DNA of 64,000 nucleotides from Woeseiaceae bacterium (GTDB lineage: Bacteria; Pseudomonadota; Gammaproteobacteria; Steroidobacterales; Woeseiaceae): NCBI GenBank assembly GCA_013042375.1, contig JABDQH010000028.1, forward strand, positions 1 to 64,000, in the 5' to 3' direction. The notes under the pieces are model-generated. The model was not told the origin of the DNA. It saw only the letters and a list, made by a program, of their open reading frames with translations, and did not search any database. The position numbers and the translations under genes are program-made. This document shows, in pieces, positions 31,026 to 40,997 of the stretch (position 1 is the first letter of the stretch; each line of letters starts with the position of its first letter).

Positions 31026-31966
31026 AACCGCTCCGCGACCCGCAGACGCGCGCTGCGGGCGCGCCTGTTGGTGGCGACTTCCTGGTCGTTCGCCGTGATC
31101 GGCTTGCCGACGATTGCGAGTCTGGCGCGATGCGCTTCCGGAACATCGGGCATGCCGCGGAATTGCTCGGATTCACGCGATGCGTCGCGCATGAAACGCT
31201 TCACGATACGATCCTCGAGCGAGTGAAAGCTGATGACGCACAGCCGCGCGCCGCGCTTCATGACCACGAGCGATTGCACCAGCGCCGCTTCGAGTTGCCG
31301 CAGCTCGTCATTGATAGCGATGCGGATCGCCTGGAAGGTCCTGGTCGCGGCGTGGATCTTCTCGCTCCGCCCACCCCTGGCCTCCTCGACGATGCGGGCG
31401 AGCTGGGCCGTGCGCGAAATCGGCGACGCCGCCCGCGCCCGCACGATCGCTCGCGCCACGCGTGCCGCCTGCGTCTCTTCGCCGTATCGTTTCAGCACCC
31501 CCCGCAACTCCCGCTCATCGACAGCGGCCAGCCATTCGCTGGCAGACCTGCCGTGCTCCGGGTCCATGCGCATGTCGAGCGGCCCGTCGCGCAGGAAACT
31601 GAAGCCGCGCTGCGCCTCATCCAGCTGCGGCGAGGAAACGCCAAGGTCGAGGAGAAGCCCGTCGACCTCCCCGATGAGAGCGCGTTCGCGAATGATGGTT
31701 TCAAGTTGTGCAATTTCCGCCCTGACCAATTCGAAGCGCAGGTCGTCGACGAGGGAAGCAGGCGCCGATGAGATGGCCTCGGGATCGCGATCGATCGCGA
31801 TCAGGCGGCCTGTGTCACCGAGCAAATTCAGTATCGCCCTGCTGTGTCCCCCGCGACCGAACGTCCCGTCGACGTAACAACCGCCTGGTTTAATATTCAG
31901 CCCTTCAAGGACCGGCCCCAGCAGCACCGGCACATGCACGTCGCTGCCCACGGTCAGAATCCGCAC
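31022..31966 (-). CDS. rsmH: 16S rRNA (cytosine1402-N4)-methyltransferase
   Basis: HVPVLLGPVLEGLNIKPGGCYVDGTFGRGGHSRAIL; ISFHSLEDRIVKRFMR. Confidence 0.97.
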   Translation of the reverse strand: MRILTVGSDVHVPVLLGPVLEGLNIKPGGCYVDGTFGRGGHSRAILNLLGDTGRLIAIDRDPEAISSAPASLVDDLRFELVRAEIAQLETIIRERALIGEVDGLLLDLGVSSPQLDEAQRGFSFLRDGPLDMRMDPEHGRSASEWLAAVDERELRGVLKRYGEETQAARVARAIVRARAASPISRTAQLARIVEEARGGRSEKIHAATRTFQAIRIAINDELRQLEAALVQSLVVMKRGARLCVISFHSLEDRIVKRFMRDASRESEQFRGMPDVPEAHRARLAIVGKPITANDQEVATNRRARSARLRVAERL

Positions 31967-32416
31967 CTAGAACGCGATCGACTCAAGATCCGGCGGCAGT
32001 TCGCCGTCGTCATCCTGGCTGAGCCATGCGTCACGTTTTTCGTTCCAGGTCGCTTCATCCCAAAGTTCAAACTTGTTGCCCTGCCCGATCAGCATTGCCT
32101 GCTTCTCGAGGCTTGCGAATTCCCGCAGCTCTTTCGAGACGAGAATCCGGCCGCTGCCGTCCATGTCGACCTCGGTCGCGTAACCGACCATAATGCGCAC
32201 GATGCGGCGCGCAGCCTTGTTCATGCTGGGCAGCCGCACGAGTTTTCTTTCGAGGTCTTCCCAATCGGGAAGGGGATAAACGAGCAGGCAATGATCCTTG
32301 TCCACCGTAACGACAATCTGGCCGTCACAACGGGCGCTGAGCCGTTCCCGATAACGGGTCGGTATCGCCACACGCCCCTTGGCGTCCAGGGTGACCTTGG
32401 TTGCCCCTCTAAACAC
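31967..32416 (-). CDS. mraZ: Transcriptional regulator MraZ (start uncertain: GTG at 32416, or ATG at 32476)
   Basis: VFRGATKVTLDAKGRVAIPTRYRERL (AbrB-like); dcw first-gene position. Confidence 0.95.
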   Translation of the reverse strand: MFRGATKVTLDAKGRVAIPTRYRERLSARCDGQIVVTVDKDHCLLVYPLPDWEDLERKLVRLPSMNKAARRIVRIMVGYATEVDMDGSGRILVSKELREFASLEKQAMLIGQGNKFELWDEATWNEKRDAWLSQDDDGELPPDLESIAF

Positions 32417-32466
32417 GGCTTGACCGGATGCCGCCGATTTCGCTCTTCTGGCGCGAAAAACGGGCA

Positions 32467-32534
32467 GGCTGCCCATCTCCTCCCACTTTTATCCACTTTT
32501 CAACACTATAGGTAAGCGTCCTCGCAAGCGTCAA
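32467..32534 (-). promoter_or_regulatory. mra promoter plus MraZ operator repeats
   Basis: Minus strand: TTGACG (32529-32534), 18-bp spacer, TATAGT (32505-32510), then GTGTTGAAAA GTGGATAAAA GTGGGAGGAG ATGGGCAGCC, four repeats at exact 10-bp phase. Confidence 0.85.
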
Positions 32535-32735
32535 CACGCAGTAATGAATAATGCTTGTTCTACAGGGACTTAGGGGCGATCGGGTGGCCCAAAAAGGGCA
32601 AATTGTGGCAGGTCTCGCGCGTGAGAAATCAGACGCTTACGGCTACTTCTTAGACAAGTCGTGAAAAATGAGTCGCGAGATGGCGACAGCAGCGGATTCG
32701 GGGCGCGAAAAACGCAAGATTGCGCAACAACGCAT

Positions 32736-32797
32736 GGGGACAGTCACCCTAACTCGTGTCGGTCATTCGACCGACCCGAGATAGGGTGACTGTCCCC
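32736..32797. repeat. REP-like long palindrome downstream of rnpB
   Basis: ggggacagtcaccct (32736-32750) / agggtgactgtcccc (32783-32797), 15-bp perfect arms extending inward with few mismatches to tcggtc-attc-gaccga. Confidence 0.9.
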
Positions 32798-32807
32798 TTA
32801 GAAGAAG

Positions 32808-33209
32808 GTGGGAAAGCCGGAGCCGGCAATAAGCCGGGTTCTGTCGCTGGCAACCATTCATCTGGGATAGCCGTCACCGGCTACCTCGAGCAACCTACCC
32901 GGGAGTCCGTTCGGAACCGACGGCGGGCAGCCGCCCAAACGCCCCTATTGGGGGCGTTGTGCGTTGCCCTACTCCCCTATTTGGTCTTGCTCCGGGCGGG
33001 GTTTACCGTGCCGCGAACTGTTGCCAGTCGCGCGGTGCGCTCTTACCGCACCATTTCACCCTTACCGGACTAAAGCCGGCGGTATATTTTCTGTGGCACT
33101 TTCCGTGGGCTCGCGCCCCCCAGGCGTTACCTGGCGCCCTGTCCGAAGGAGCCCGGACTTTCCTCCATAGCCTCGCTACAGCGGTTGCCTGGCCGACTCC
33201 GGCTTTCCC
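32808..33209 (-). ncRNA. rnpB: RNase P RNA (bacterial class A)
   Basis: Minus strand reads ...GGAGGAAAGTCCGGGCTCC...GCCAGGTAACGCCTGG...GGTAAGGGTGAAATGGTGCGGTAAGAGCGCACCG...GGCAACAGTTCGCGGCACGGTAAACCCC...AGAACCCGGCTTAT; 5' gggaaagccgg pairs with 3' ccggctttccc. Confidence 0.97.
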
Positions 33210-33225
33210 GAAGCCCCATTTTACA

Positions 33226-34068
33226 CTATGACGGGGATTTCTTGCGGATCTCGAGAACCCGGTCGTAAAGCTCGTTCTTCTTCAGTCCCGTGAAGTCCGC
33301 GGCAATGCGCGCAGCTTCCCCGGCGCTGACCTTGTCGACCAGCATTCGCAACAGGCGGTCCGCTTCGGCGAGGGACGTATCGACCCGCTCCGCTCCGGCG
33401 ACGATGATGACAAATTCGCCCTTAACGACGATCGTGCCGTCGTCGATCATCCCTAGCAGGCCATCGAGGGATGCCCGAACGCCCTGTTCGTGCAACTTCG
33501 TCAACTCGCGCCCGACGAACGCCTCTCGTTCGCCGCCGAAGACCTGTGCGAGATCCTCGAGGCAGTCGCGAACCCGGTGCACGGATTCATACAGGACCAG
33601 CGTGCGTTCCTCGTGCGAAAGTGCCTCGAGCCAGGCAAGGCGCGCGGCACGTTTCGCTGGCCCGAATCCCTCGAAACAGAAGCGGTCGGTCGGCAGGCCG
33701 CAGACCGACAGGGCCGCGGTTGCGGCCGAGGCGCCCGGCACGGGTACGACGCGCAAACCCTGCTCATGTGCGGCGCGCACGAGGCGGTAGCCGGGATCGC
33801 TGACGAGCGGTGTCCCGGCGTCGCTGACAAGCGCTACGTCCTTGCCACCCTGCAGTGCAGCAATCACCTTGCGCGCGGCACGTTCCTCGTTGTGATCGTG
33901 CAGTGCCATTACTGTCGGATTTGCCCCGATATGCGATAGCAATCGCCGGGTGTGGCGGGTATCCTCGGCTGCTACGAGATCCACCGACGCGAGCGTTTGG
34001 GCCGCTCGCGGGGTCAGGTCGTCGAGATTTCCGATCGGCGTGGCTGTCACATAGAGTGTGCCGCTCAT
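33226..34068 (-). CDS. rsmI: 16S rRNA (cytidine1402-2'-O)-methyltransferase
   Basis: MSGTLYVTATPIGNLDDLTPRA; LVSDAGTPLVSDPGYRLV; VPGASAATAALSVCGLP. ORF start trimmed to MSGTLY. Confidence 0.96.
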   Translation of the reverse strand: MSGTLYVTATPIGNLDDLTPRAAQTLASVDLVAAEDTRHTRRLLSHIGANPTVMALHDHNEERAARKVIAALQGGKDVALVSDAGTPLVSDPGYRLVRAAHEQGLRVVPVPGASAATAALSVCGLPTDRFCFEGFGPAKRAARLAWLEALSHEERTLVLYESVHRVRDCLEDLAQVFGGEREAFVGRELTKLHEQGVRASLDGLLGMIDDGTIVVKGEFVIIVAGAERVDTSLAEADRLLRMLVDKVSAGEAARIAADFTGLKKNELYDRVLEIRKKSPS

Positions 34069-34101
34069 CTGGCCAGGAATCCGTACTCGCTTGGGAAAGA
34101 C

Positions 34102-36078
34102 ATGATGCAAAAGCCCCAACATCCTGCACGCGAACGCCGTTCGCTGGCAAGCGCCGCCTTCGTCGCCGCCTGCCTGTTGGCGCTCGCCGCGTGCGAGACG
34201 CCGAGTATCGGCGGGTTCGGCGGCTCGGCGGAAGACCGCGCCGAACGCATGGCGCAGAACGGAGACCACGACGACGCCGCCGGTGCGTACATGGGGCTCG
34301 CGGTTGATGCCGCCGGGACCGAGCGCGAGCGCTTTACGCTGCTGGCTGTCGAGCAGTATCTCGATGCCGGCGACGTCTCACGAGCCCGCAGCGCGTTCGG
34401 CAACGTGGCTCGACAGGAGACGGGCAATCTCGCCGCACTGTGGAGCACCAACCGGGCTGCGTTTCACCTTTACAACGGCGAAGCCGACGACGCGCTTGGC
34501 CTGCTCGAGCCCTTGTCACGGCAGCCGCTGACGCAACGCGATCGCCTGCGGGTGGAGGCGCTGCGGGCCGATGCCTGGATCCAGAAACAGGACCCGGCCC
34601 GCGCCGTCGAACTGATGACGCAGCGTGAAACCTGGGTTCAAGACCGGCGCGGCGTAGAACGCAATCGCAATCGCCTGTGGCAGGGGCTGTTGCTCAGCGG
34701 CCCAACCGTGCTGCGCGAAGCGGCCGAAACGGCACCGGACCCCGTTGTGCGCGGCTGGCTGACGATCGGGTCGGTCGCGGTATCGACCGGGCAGCAGGGC
34801 GTCGGCTGGGCCCGAGGCGTGACGCGCTGGCGCGAGCAAAACCCGCAGCATCCGGCCATGTTGATTCTGGGCGACCTCGAGTTGCCCGAACACCTGCTGT
34901 ACGAGTACCCCAAACAGATCGCGTTGCTCCTGCCGCTGACCGGAAACGCCGGTAGCGCCGGTAAGGCCATACAGAATGGCTTCCTCGGCGCGTACTACGC
35001 GGCGGCGTCAGGACTCGACGATCGGCAGGCCGTGAGTATCTACGACGTCAACGCCGAGGGTGGCGCCAATGCGGCTTACGCGGCGGCGGTATCCGCTGGC
35101 GCCGAGTTCGTCGTCGGCCCGTTGCTGAAGAAAAATGTCAGTGACCTCGCGAACGACATCCTGGTACCCATCCCGGTACTGACGCTGAACTACCTGCCAC
35201 AGGACACGCTGGCACCGCCCGGTCTTTACCAGTTCGCACTCGCGCCTGAAGATGAGGCGGTCTCGGCCGCACGGCGTGCACTGCAGGATGGTCACACGCG
35301 CGGTGTCGCGCTCGTGCCCAACAATGACTGGGGTCGCCGCCTGTTGCGAAGCTTCGTGACCGAGTTCGAGGGGCTCGGTGGCACCGTGCTCGACTATCGA
35401 GCCTACACGCCGGGCAAGCAGGACTTTTCCGACGAGATCGAGAACCTCATGGGCCTGAGCGGCAGCGTGCAACGCTACCGGCGACTGCGCGCCAACATCG
35501 AAAGCCCGCTGCAGTTCGACCCACGCCGTCGCCAGGATGCCGAGTTCATCTTCCTGCCGACCGATGCGGCGGCCGGGCGCCTGCTCAAGGCCCAGCTCAA
35601 GTTCCATTACTCGGGTGACCTTCCCGTCTACTCGACTTCCTCGGTGAACGCCCGTGACGGACGCTCCAATGCCGACCTCAACGGCATCATGTTTGCCGAT
35701 ACGCCGTGGGTGATCGATCCGCAGCCCTGGATCACCGATCTGCGCGACGAGTTCGCCGAGTACTGGCCCGAGGAGCGGCGGCTGGCACGACTTCACGCAA
35801 TGGGATACGACGCGTACAACCTGATCGCATCGCTGTATGCGGCGCGCGGCGGCCTGATGGACGAAATCGATGGCGCCACTGGAACGCTGTTCCTCGACAC
35901 CGACGGTCGCGTACACCGGCGGCTTGCCTGGGCGCAATTCCAGCAAGGGGAAGTCGTCGCCCTGCCGATGCCCGACGCAATCGGCGGCCCGATCGAGGAC
36001 CTGACGGATGACGGCGCGGTGCTCGAGCCCGGCGCGGCCGACGAAGCGCCATGGCGCGGCGAAGCACCGGAGCTGTAG
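34102..36078 (+). CDS. lpoA: Penicillin-binding protein activator LpoA/LppC-like lipoprotein
   Basis: Lipobox LLALAAC; periplasmic-binding-like C-terminal domain (IALLLPLTGNAGSAGKAIQNGFLGAYY); next to rsmI and yraN. Confidence 0.9.
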   Translation: MMQKPQHPARERRSLASAAFVAACLLALAACETPSIGGFGGSAEDRAERMAQNGDHDDAAGAYMGLAVDAAGTERERFTLLAVEQYLDAGDVSRARSAFGNVARQETGNLAALWSTNRAAFHLYNGEADDALGLLEPLSRQPLTQRDRLRVEALRADAWIQKQDPARAVELMTQRETWVQDRRGVERNRNRLWQGLLLSGPTVLREAAETAPDPVVRGWLTIGSVAVSTGQQGVGWARGVTRWREQNPQHPAMLILGDLELPEHLLYEYPKQIALLLPLTGNAGSAGKAIQNGFLGAYYAAASGLDDRQAVSIYDVNAEGGANAAYAAAVSAGAEFVVGPLLKKNVSDLANDILVPIPVLTLNYLPQDTLAPPGLYQFALAPEDEAVSAARRALQDGHTRGVALVPNNDWGRRLLRSFVTEFEGLGGTVLDYRAYTPGKQDFSDEIENLMGLSGSVQRYRRLRANIESPLQFDPRRRQDAEFIFLPTDAAAGRLLKAQLKFHYSGDLPVYSTSSVNARDGRSNADLNGIMFADTPWVIDPQPWITDLRDEFAEYWPEERRLARLHAMGYDAYNLIASLYAARGGLMDEIDGATGTLFLDTDGRVHRRLAWAQFQQGEVVALPMPDAIGGPIEDLTDDGAVLEPGAADEAPWRGEAPEL

Positions 36079-36431
36079 GCCGGCGCGCCGAGCGACTCGC
36101 ATGCCGCTATCTCGAGGCCCGCGGATTGCGGCCCGTGGCACAGAATTTCCGCCGGCGCGGCGGTGAAATCGACCTGCTCATGCTCGAAGATGCCTGCCTG
36201 GTCGTCGTCGAGGTTCGCTACCGGAAGTCGAGCGCGTTCATCGACCCGGAACTGACCGTCGATCGTCACAAGCAACGCAGGCTTGTCCATACCGCGGCGC
36301 TGTTTCTCGCGCGGCACCGACATTTTGCGGGCCACGCCATGCGTTTTGACGTCGTGTCGATCGAGGGTCACGACAAACCGCGAGTTCGCTGGATTCGCGA
36401 CGCGTTTCGTCCCGATGACTCGAAGCTCTGA
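36051..36431 (+). CDS. yraN: UPF0102 / YraN family endonuclease-like protein
   Basis: GRRAERLACRYLEARGLRPVAQNFRRRGGEIDLLMLEDACLVVVEVRYR. Confidence 0.93.
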   Translation: MARRSTGAVGRRAERLACRYLEARGLRPVAQNFRRRGGEIDLLMLEDACLVVVEVRYRKSSAFIDPELTVDRHKQRRLVHTAALFLARHRHFAGHAMRFDVVSIEGHDKPRVRWIRDAFRPDDSKL

Positions 36432-36441
36432 GCCCTGCTAG

Positions 36442-37041
<600 letters not shown>

Positions 37042-37067
37042 CCCTGGCCCGGCTGAGCAACTATCAG

Positions 37068-37086
37068 ATAAAAGGTACCTGGTACC
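37068..37086. repeat. Putative degenerate/solo arm of the same REP-like family
   Basis: ataaaaggtacctggtacc matches aaataaggtgactggcacc at 14/19 positions and sits in the diaA/sspB convergent gap. Confidence 0.4.
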
Positions 37087-37089
37087 GGA

Positions 37090-37482
37090 TTACTTGACGA
37101 TCTTGAGATGCGGCCGCGAACGTGGCTGCTCGATGTCGTCGCGGAGCTCGGGCGGCGCGGCCTGGTCTTCCTGGGAGAAGATCATGCCCTGGCCGGTCTC
37201 GCGCGCATAAATGCCGAGTACCGACCGTATTGGCGCCCAGACGTCGTGCGGCACGCCGCCGAAGCGCGCGCGAAAGCTCACGGTATCGTTGGTCAACTTG
37301 AGATTGTGCGCGGCCGACTCGCTGATGTTGAGAATGATCTTGCCATCCTTGACATGCTCGCTCGGCACGGACACGCCATCGAACGAGGTATCCACAACAA
37401 TGTGTGGAGTATGCCGGTTGTCCACCATCCATTCGTGCATGGCACGAATGAGATACGGACGCTTTGAACGATTCGGATAGCT
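37090..37482 (-). CDS. sspB: ClpXP adaptor SspB
   Basis: MSYPNRSKRPYLIRAMHEWMVDNRHTPHIVVD; C-terminal ClpX-binding tail RPHLKIVK. Confidence 0.95.
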   Translation of the reverse strand, partial: SYPNRSKRPYLIRAMHEWMVDNRHTPHIVVDTSFDGVSVPSEHVKDGKIILNISESAAHNLKLTNDTVSFRARFGGVPHDVWAPIRSVLGIYARETGQGMIFSQEDQAAPPELRDDIEQPRSRPHLKIVK

Positions 37483-37596
37483 CATCGATTTGCCTGAGCG
37501 GTCTGTCAACCTGCCCGCTACTTTACCACTGATTCCGGCCGTGTTGGGCAACTCGACATAACCCGCTGAAGAGCTATTGCGTCGCCTGCGACGGCG

Positions 37597-38229
37597 CTAG
37601 AGTCTCATCTCCTGCTCGAGCTCGGTCAGGCTCTGCTGGAACGAACGACGCGCAAACACGCGGTTCATATAGGCCTCAATGGCCTCGGCGTCAGAGCCAA
37701 GATCGATGCCGTACACGGGTAGCCGCCACAGCAACGGCGCAATCGTACAATCGACCAGCGAAAATTCTTCGCTGAGGAAATACGGTTTCGCTGCAAAAAG
37801 CTCTGCGCTCTGCAAGATACTCTCGCGCAACATCTTGCGCGGCTTGGTGCCGAGTTTGCCGTCCACCGTGTTCTCGGCCTCCTCGGCGATCGAATACCAG
37901 TCGGTCTCGATGCGGAACAACGCCAGGCGGAATTGCGCGCGCGTGACGGGGTCGACGGGCATGAGCGGCGGATGCGGGAACCGTTCGTCGAGGTACTCGA
38001 TAATGACGCGCGAGTCATACAGCGTAAGGTCGCGATCAACCAGCGTCGGCACAGTGTGGTATGGATTGAGATCCATAAGGTCTTCGGGCAGGTCGGGCCC
38101 GGCGACGTTGGAGATCTCGATATTGATGTTCTTTTCGGCCAGTACCAGTCGCGCACGGTGACTGTGAATATCGGTCGGCCGCGAGAACAGCGTCATGACA
38201 GAGCGCCTGTTTGCAACGACCGCCATCAT
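37597..38229 (-). CDS. sspA: Stringent starvation protein A (GST-fold)
   Basis: ANRRSVMTLFSRPTDIHSHRARLVLAEK; YLDERFPHPPLMPVDPV. Confidence 0.96.
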   Translation of the reverse strand: MMAVVANRRSVMTLFSRPTDIHSHRARLVLAEKNINIEISNVAGPDLPEDLMDLNPYHTVPTLVDRDLTLYDSRVIIEYLDERFPHPPLMPVDPVTRAQFRLALFRIETDWYSIAEEAENTVDGKLGTKPRKMLRESILQSAELFAAKPYFLSEEFSLVDCTIAPLLWRLPVYGIDLGSDAEAIEAYMNRVFARRSFQQSLTELEQEMRL

Positions 38230-38981
38230 TCGACGTCCTTCCAGATCTGTTTCTTGAGCATTCGCGCGATGATCAGGAAAACGACCAGGTAGATGAGCAC
38301 CCAGACCCCTATCGTGCGGCGGTCCTGGCGGATCGGTTCTGCGATGAAGGCGAGGAAGTTTGTCGTGTCGCGCACGAATTCATCGTACACGTTCGGATCC
38401 ATGGACCCGGCAGACAGCAGCTCGAAACCCTTGAACTCCGACGTGACCGAGCCATCCTCGTTCCTGTGATCCTCGAAACGCGCTTCCTGGTAGCCCTGCA
38501 GCTCCCACAGCACGTGCGGCATGCTGGTCCCGGCGAGCACGAGGTTGTCCACACCGGTCGGGCTCTTCTCTGATACGTAGAAACCCTTGAGGAAGTTATA
38601 GATGTAGTCAGCCCCGCGAGCCCGGGCCATCAGGGACAGGTCGGGAGGCGCCTGCCCGAACCAGCGTTCCGCATCCTTGGTCGGCATGCTCGACCGGATC
38701 GTTTCGAACGTCTTCTCTGCATTGAACATGAGGTTGTCGATGAGTTGTTCCTCGGATAACTCGAGCTGCTTGCCGATCGTGTTGAACCGGACATACTCGG
38801 CCGAATGACAGCCCGAGCAGTAGTTCATGTAATTGCGCGCCCCGCGCTGCAGCGAGGCGACGTTGTCGGGATCGATATCGGCCGGCTCGAGATGACCGCC
38901 ACCGCCCGCCGCCATGGCCTGCGGCGCCATGAAGCACGCGCACAGCACCAGAGCGCTGCCGAATTGTCTGACCTTAATCAT
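38226..38981 (-). CDS. petC: Cytochrome c1 of the bc1 complex
   Basis: CSGCH heme motif; C-terminal TM; downstream of cytochrome b. Confidence 0.95.
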   Translation of the reverse strand: MIKVRQFGSALVLCACFMAPQAMAAGGGGHLEPADIDPDNVASLQRGARNYMNYCSGCHSAEYVRFNTIGKQLELSEEQLIDNLMFNAEKTFETIRSSMPTKDAERWFGQAPPDLSLMARARGADYIYNFLKGFYVSEKSPTGVDNLVLAGTSMPHVLWELQGYQEARFEDHRNEDGSVTSEFKGFELLSAGSMDPNVYDEFVRDTTNFLAFIAEPIRQDRRTIGVWVLIYLVVFLIIARMLKKQIWKDVE

Positions 38982-40224
38982 GGTACACCACCCTGTCCGG
39001 CACCGGCTTTGTCTTGTCTCTTGCCGTGTAGTAAGGCATCAGCAGGAAGAAAGCGAAATACAAAACGGAGAAGATGCGCGCTAACAACACGTAGATGCCC
39101 TCGGCAGGCTGCAGGCCGAGCCACAGCAGCGCGAGGAACGTAACAACGAAAATGGACAATGCCGTCTTGTACATCCAGCCGCGGTAGCGGATCGAGCGCA
39201 CCCGGCTCCGATCCAGCCACGGCAGGAACATCGGCATTAGCACCGAGGCCGCGAACAGCACGAAGCCCCAGAACTTGTCGGGAACCGCACGCAGGATCGA
39301 GTAATACGGCGTGAAGTACCACACCGGTGCGATATGTTCGGGCGTCGCACTCACGTTCGCGGGTTCAAAGTTCGCATGCTCGAGAAAGTAACCGCCCATC
39401 TCGGGCGCGAAGAACACGACCGCCGAGAACACCATCAGGAAAACAACGATCGCGACGAGATCCTTGGACGTGTGGTATGGATGGAACGCAATGCCATCGA
39501 GTGGCACACCGTCCGGGCCCTTGTGCTTCTTGATGTCGATGCCGTCAGGATTGTTCGATCCCACCTCGTGCAGTGCGACGATATGCACGAACACGAGCCC
39601 GATCAAAGCCAGCGGCAGCACGATTACGTGCAGCGCGAAGAACCGATTCAGCGTGATATCCGAGATCGAATAGTCGCCGCGAATGAACTCGACGAGCCCG
39701 TCACCAATGACCGGGATCGCACCGAACAGCGAGATGATGACCTGCGCACCCCAGTAGGACATCTGCCCCCACGGCAACAGGTAACCCGCGAACGCCTCGG
39801 CCATCAGCACCAGCAGGATCAGCATACCGATGATCCAGATCAGCTCGCGCGGTTTCTTGTACGAGCCATACAGCATGGCGCGGAACATGTGCAAATAGAC
39901 GACGATGAAGAAGAACGACGCACCGGTCGAATGCATGTAGCGGATGAGCCAGCCCCACTCGACATCTCGCATGATGTACTCGACAGAGGCAAACGCCTCG
40001 TCGGCCGACGGCTTGTAGTTCATCGTAAGGAATATGCCGGTCAGCAACTGGATGGCAAGTACGACGAATGCCAGGACGCCGAACACGTACCACCAATTGA
40101 AGTTCTTCGAGGCATAGTACTTGGTGACGTGATGCTCCAACGTCTTGGTAAACGGGAAGCGATCGTCGATCCACTTCATCAAGCCGCCCTGCGGCTTGCC
40201 AACTTCTGCTTCGATCCTGGCCAT
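38974..40224 (-). CDS. petB: Cytochrome b of the bc1 complex
   Basis: WWYVFGVLAFVVLAIQLLTGIFLTMNY; PEHIAPVWYFTPYYSILRAVPDK. Confidence 0.97.
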   Translation of the reverse strand: MARIEAEVGKPQGGLMKWIDDRFPFTKTLEHHVTKYYASKNFNWWYVFGVLAFVVLAIQLLTGIFLTMNYKPSADEAFASVEYIMRDVEWGWLIRYMHSTGASFFFIVVYLHMFRAMLYGSYKKPRELIWIIGMLILLVLMAEAFAGYLLPWGQMSYWGAQVIISLFGAIPVIGDGLVEFIRGDYSISDITLNRFFALHVIVLPLALIGLVFVHIVALHEVGSNNPDGIDIKKHKGPDGVPLDGIAFHPYHTSKDLVAIVVFLMVFSAVVFFAPEMGGYFLEHANFEPANVSATPEHIAPVWYFTPYYSILRAVPDKFWGFVLFAASVLMPMFLPWLDRSRVRSIRYRGWMYKTALSIFVVTFLALLWLGLQPAEGIYVLLARIFSVLYFAFFLLMPYYTARDKTKPVPDRVVYHD

Positions 40225-40811
40225 TACGCTGCTCCCGTATCCTGACCGATGAGAATCATGTCATCCCTGACGAATCGGTGCGGCGGAACCCGCAGGTTGG
40301 TCGGCGCCGGAACGCCCTTGAAAACACGCCCCGCGAAGTCGAACTTCGACCCGTGGCAGGGGCAGAAGAAGCCGCCGGGCCAGCCTTCGACCGCACGCGG
40401 CTCGAAATCCTCGAGGGGCGCACATCCGAGGTGCGTACACGATCCCTCGACGACGAGATACTCGGGTTTCACCGACCGCGTCTCATTCGCGGCATAGTCC
40501 GGCTGCTGTTCGACGACCTCCGAATTTGGATCGCGGAGTTCGCCCGCAACCGCACCGAGCGTCGCCAGCATGGTCTCATTGCGGCGTAACACGAACACGA
40601 GCCTGCCCCGCCAGATGACACGCACCATCTCGCCGGGCTGCATGGCCGCCAGCGAAACCTGAACGGGCGCACCCAGCGCCTGCGCACGCGCACTCGGCTT
40701 CAGCGAGGAGAGAAACGGGACCAGGGCCGCCCCAACGCCGACGGCGCCGGTTACTGCGGTGGCAACGGCGAGAAAGTGACGCCTGTTGCTGTCAAGGTCG
40801 TCTTCTGTCAT
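40224..40811 (-). CDS. petA: Rieske iron-sulfur protein (ubiquinol-cytochrome c reductase)
   Basis: CTHLGC...CPCHGSKFD; Tat-like N-terminus NRRHFLAVATAV. Confidence 0.97.
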   Translation of the reverse strand: MTEDDLDSNRRHFLAVATAVTGAVGVGAALVPFLSSLKPSARAQALGAPVQVSLAAMQPGEMVRVIWRGRLVFVLRRNETMLATLGAVAGELRDPNSEVVEQQPDYAANETRSVKPEYLVVEGSCTHLGCAPLEDFEPRAVEGWPGGFFCPCHGSKFDFAGRVFKGVPAPTNLRVPPHRFVRDDMILIGQDTGAA

Positions 40812-40997
40812 CAGGCACTCCCATCCGGCCGCTCAATTCGGCGGCCTTTTCTTCAACGCTTTTTAGCTTTGTTTCGAAACTGGTAGATTTGCAGCAAACC
40901 CGGTTTACCGTCAGGATGACGGGTGCCCCGGACCTAGGTGCGGAACCACTGCATATTATACACGCGGCAAATCCGGATTGGCTAGAAGTGGTCTCAA

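Noticed and set aside
32756-33231. Small plus-strand ORFs across 32.8-33.2 kb
   Set aside because: They are the reverse complement of RNase P RNA and part of the repeat element, not proteins.
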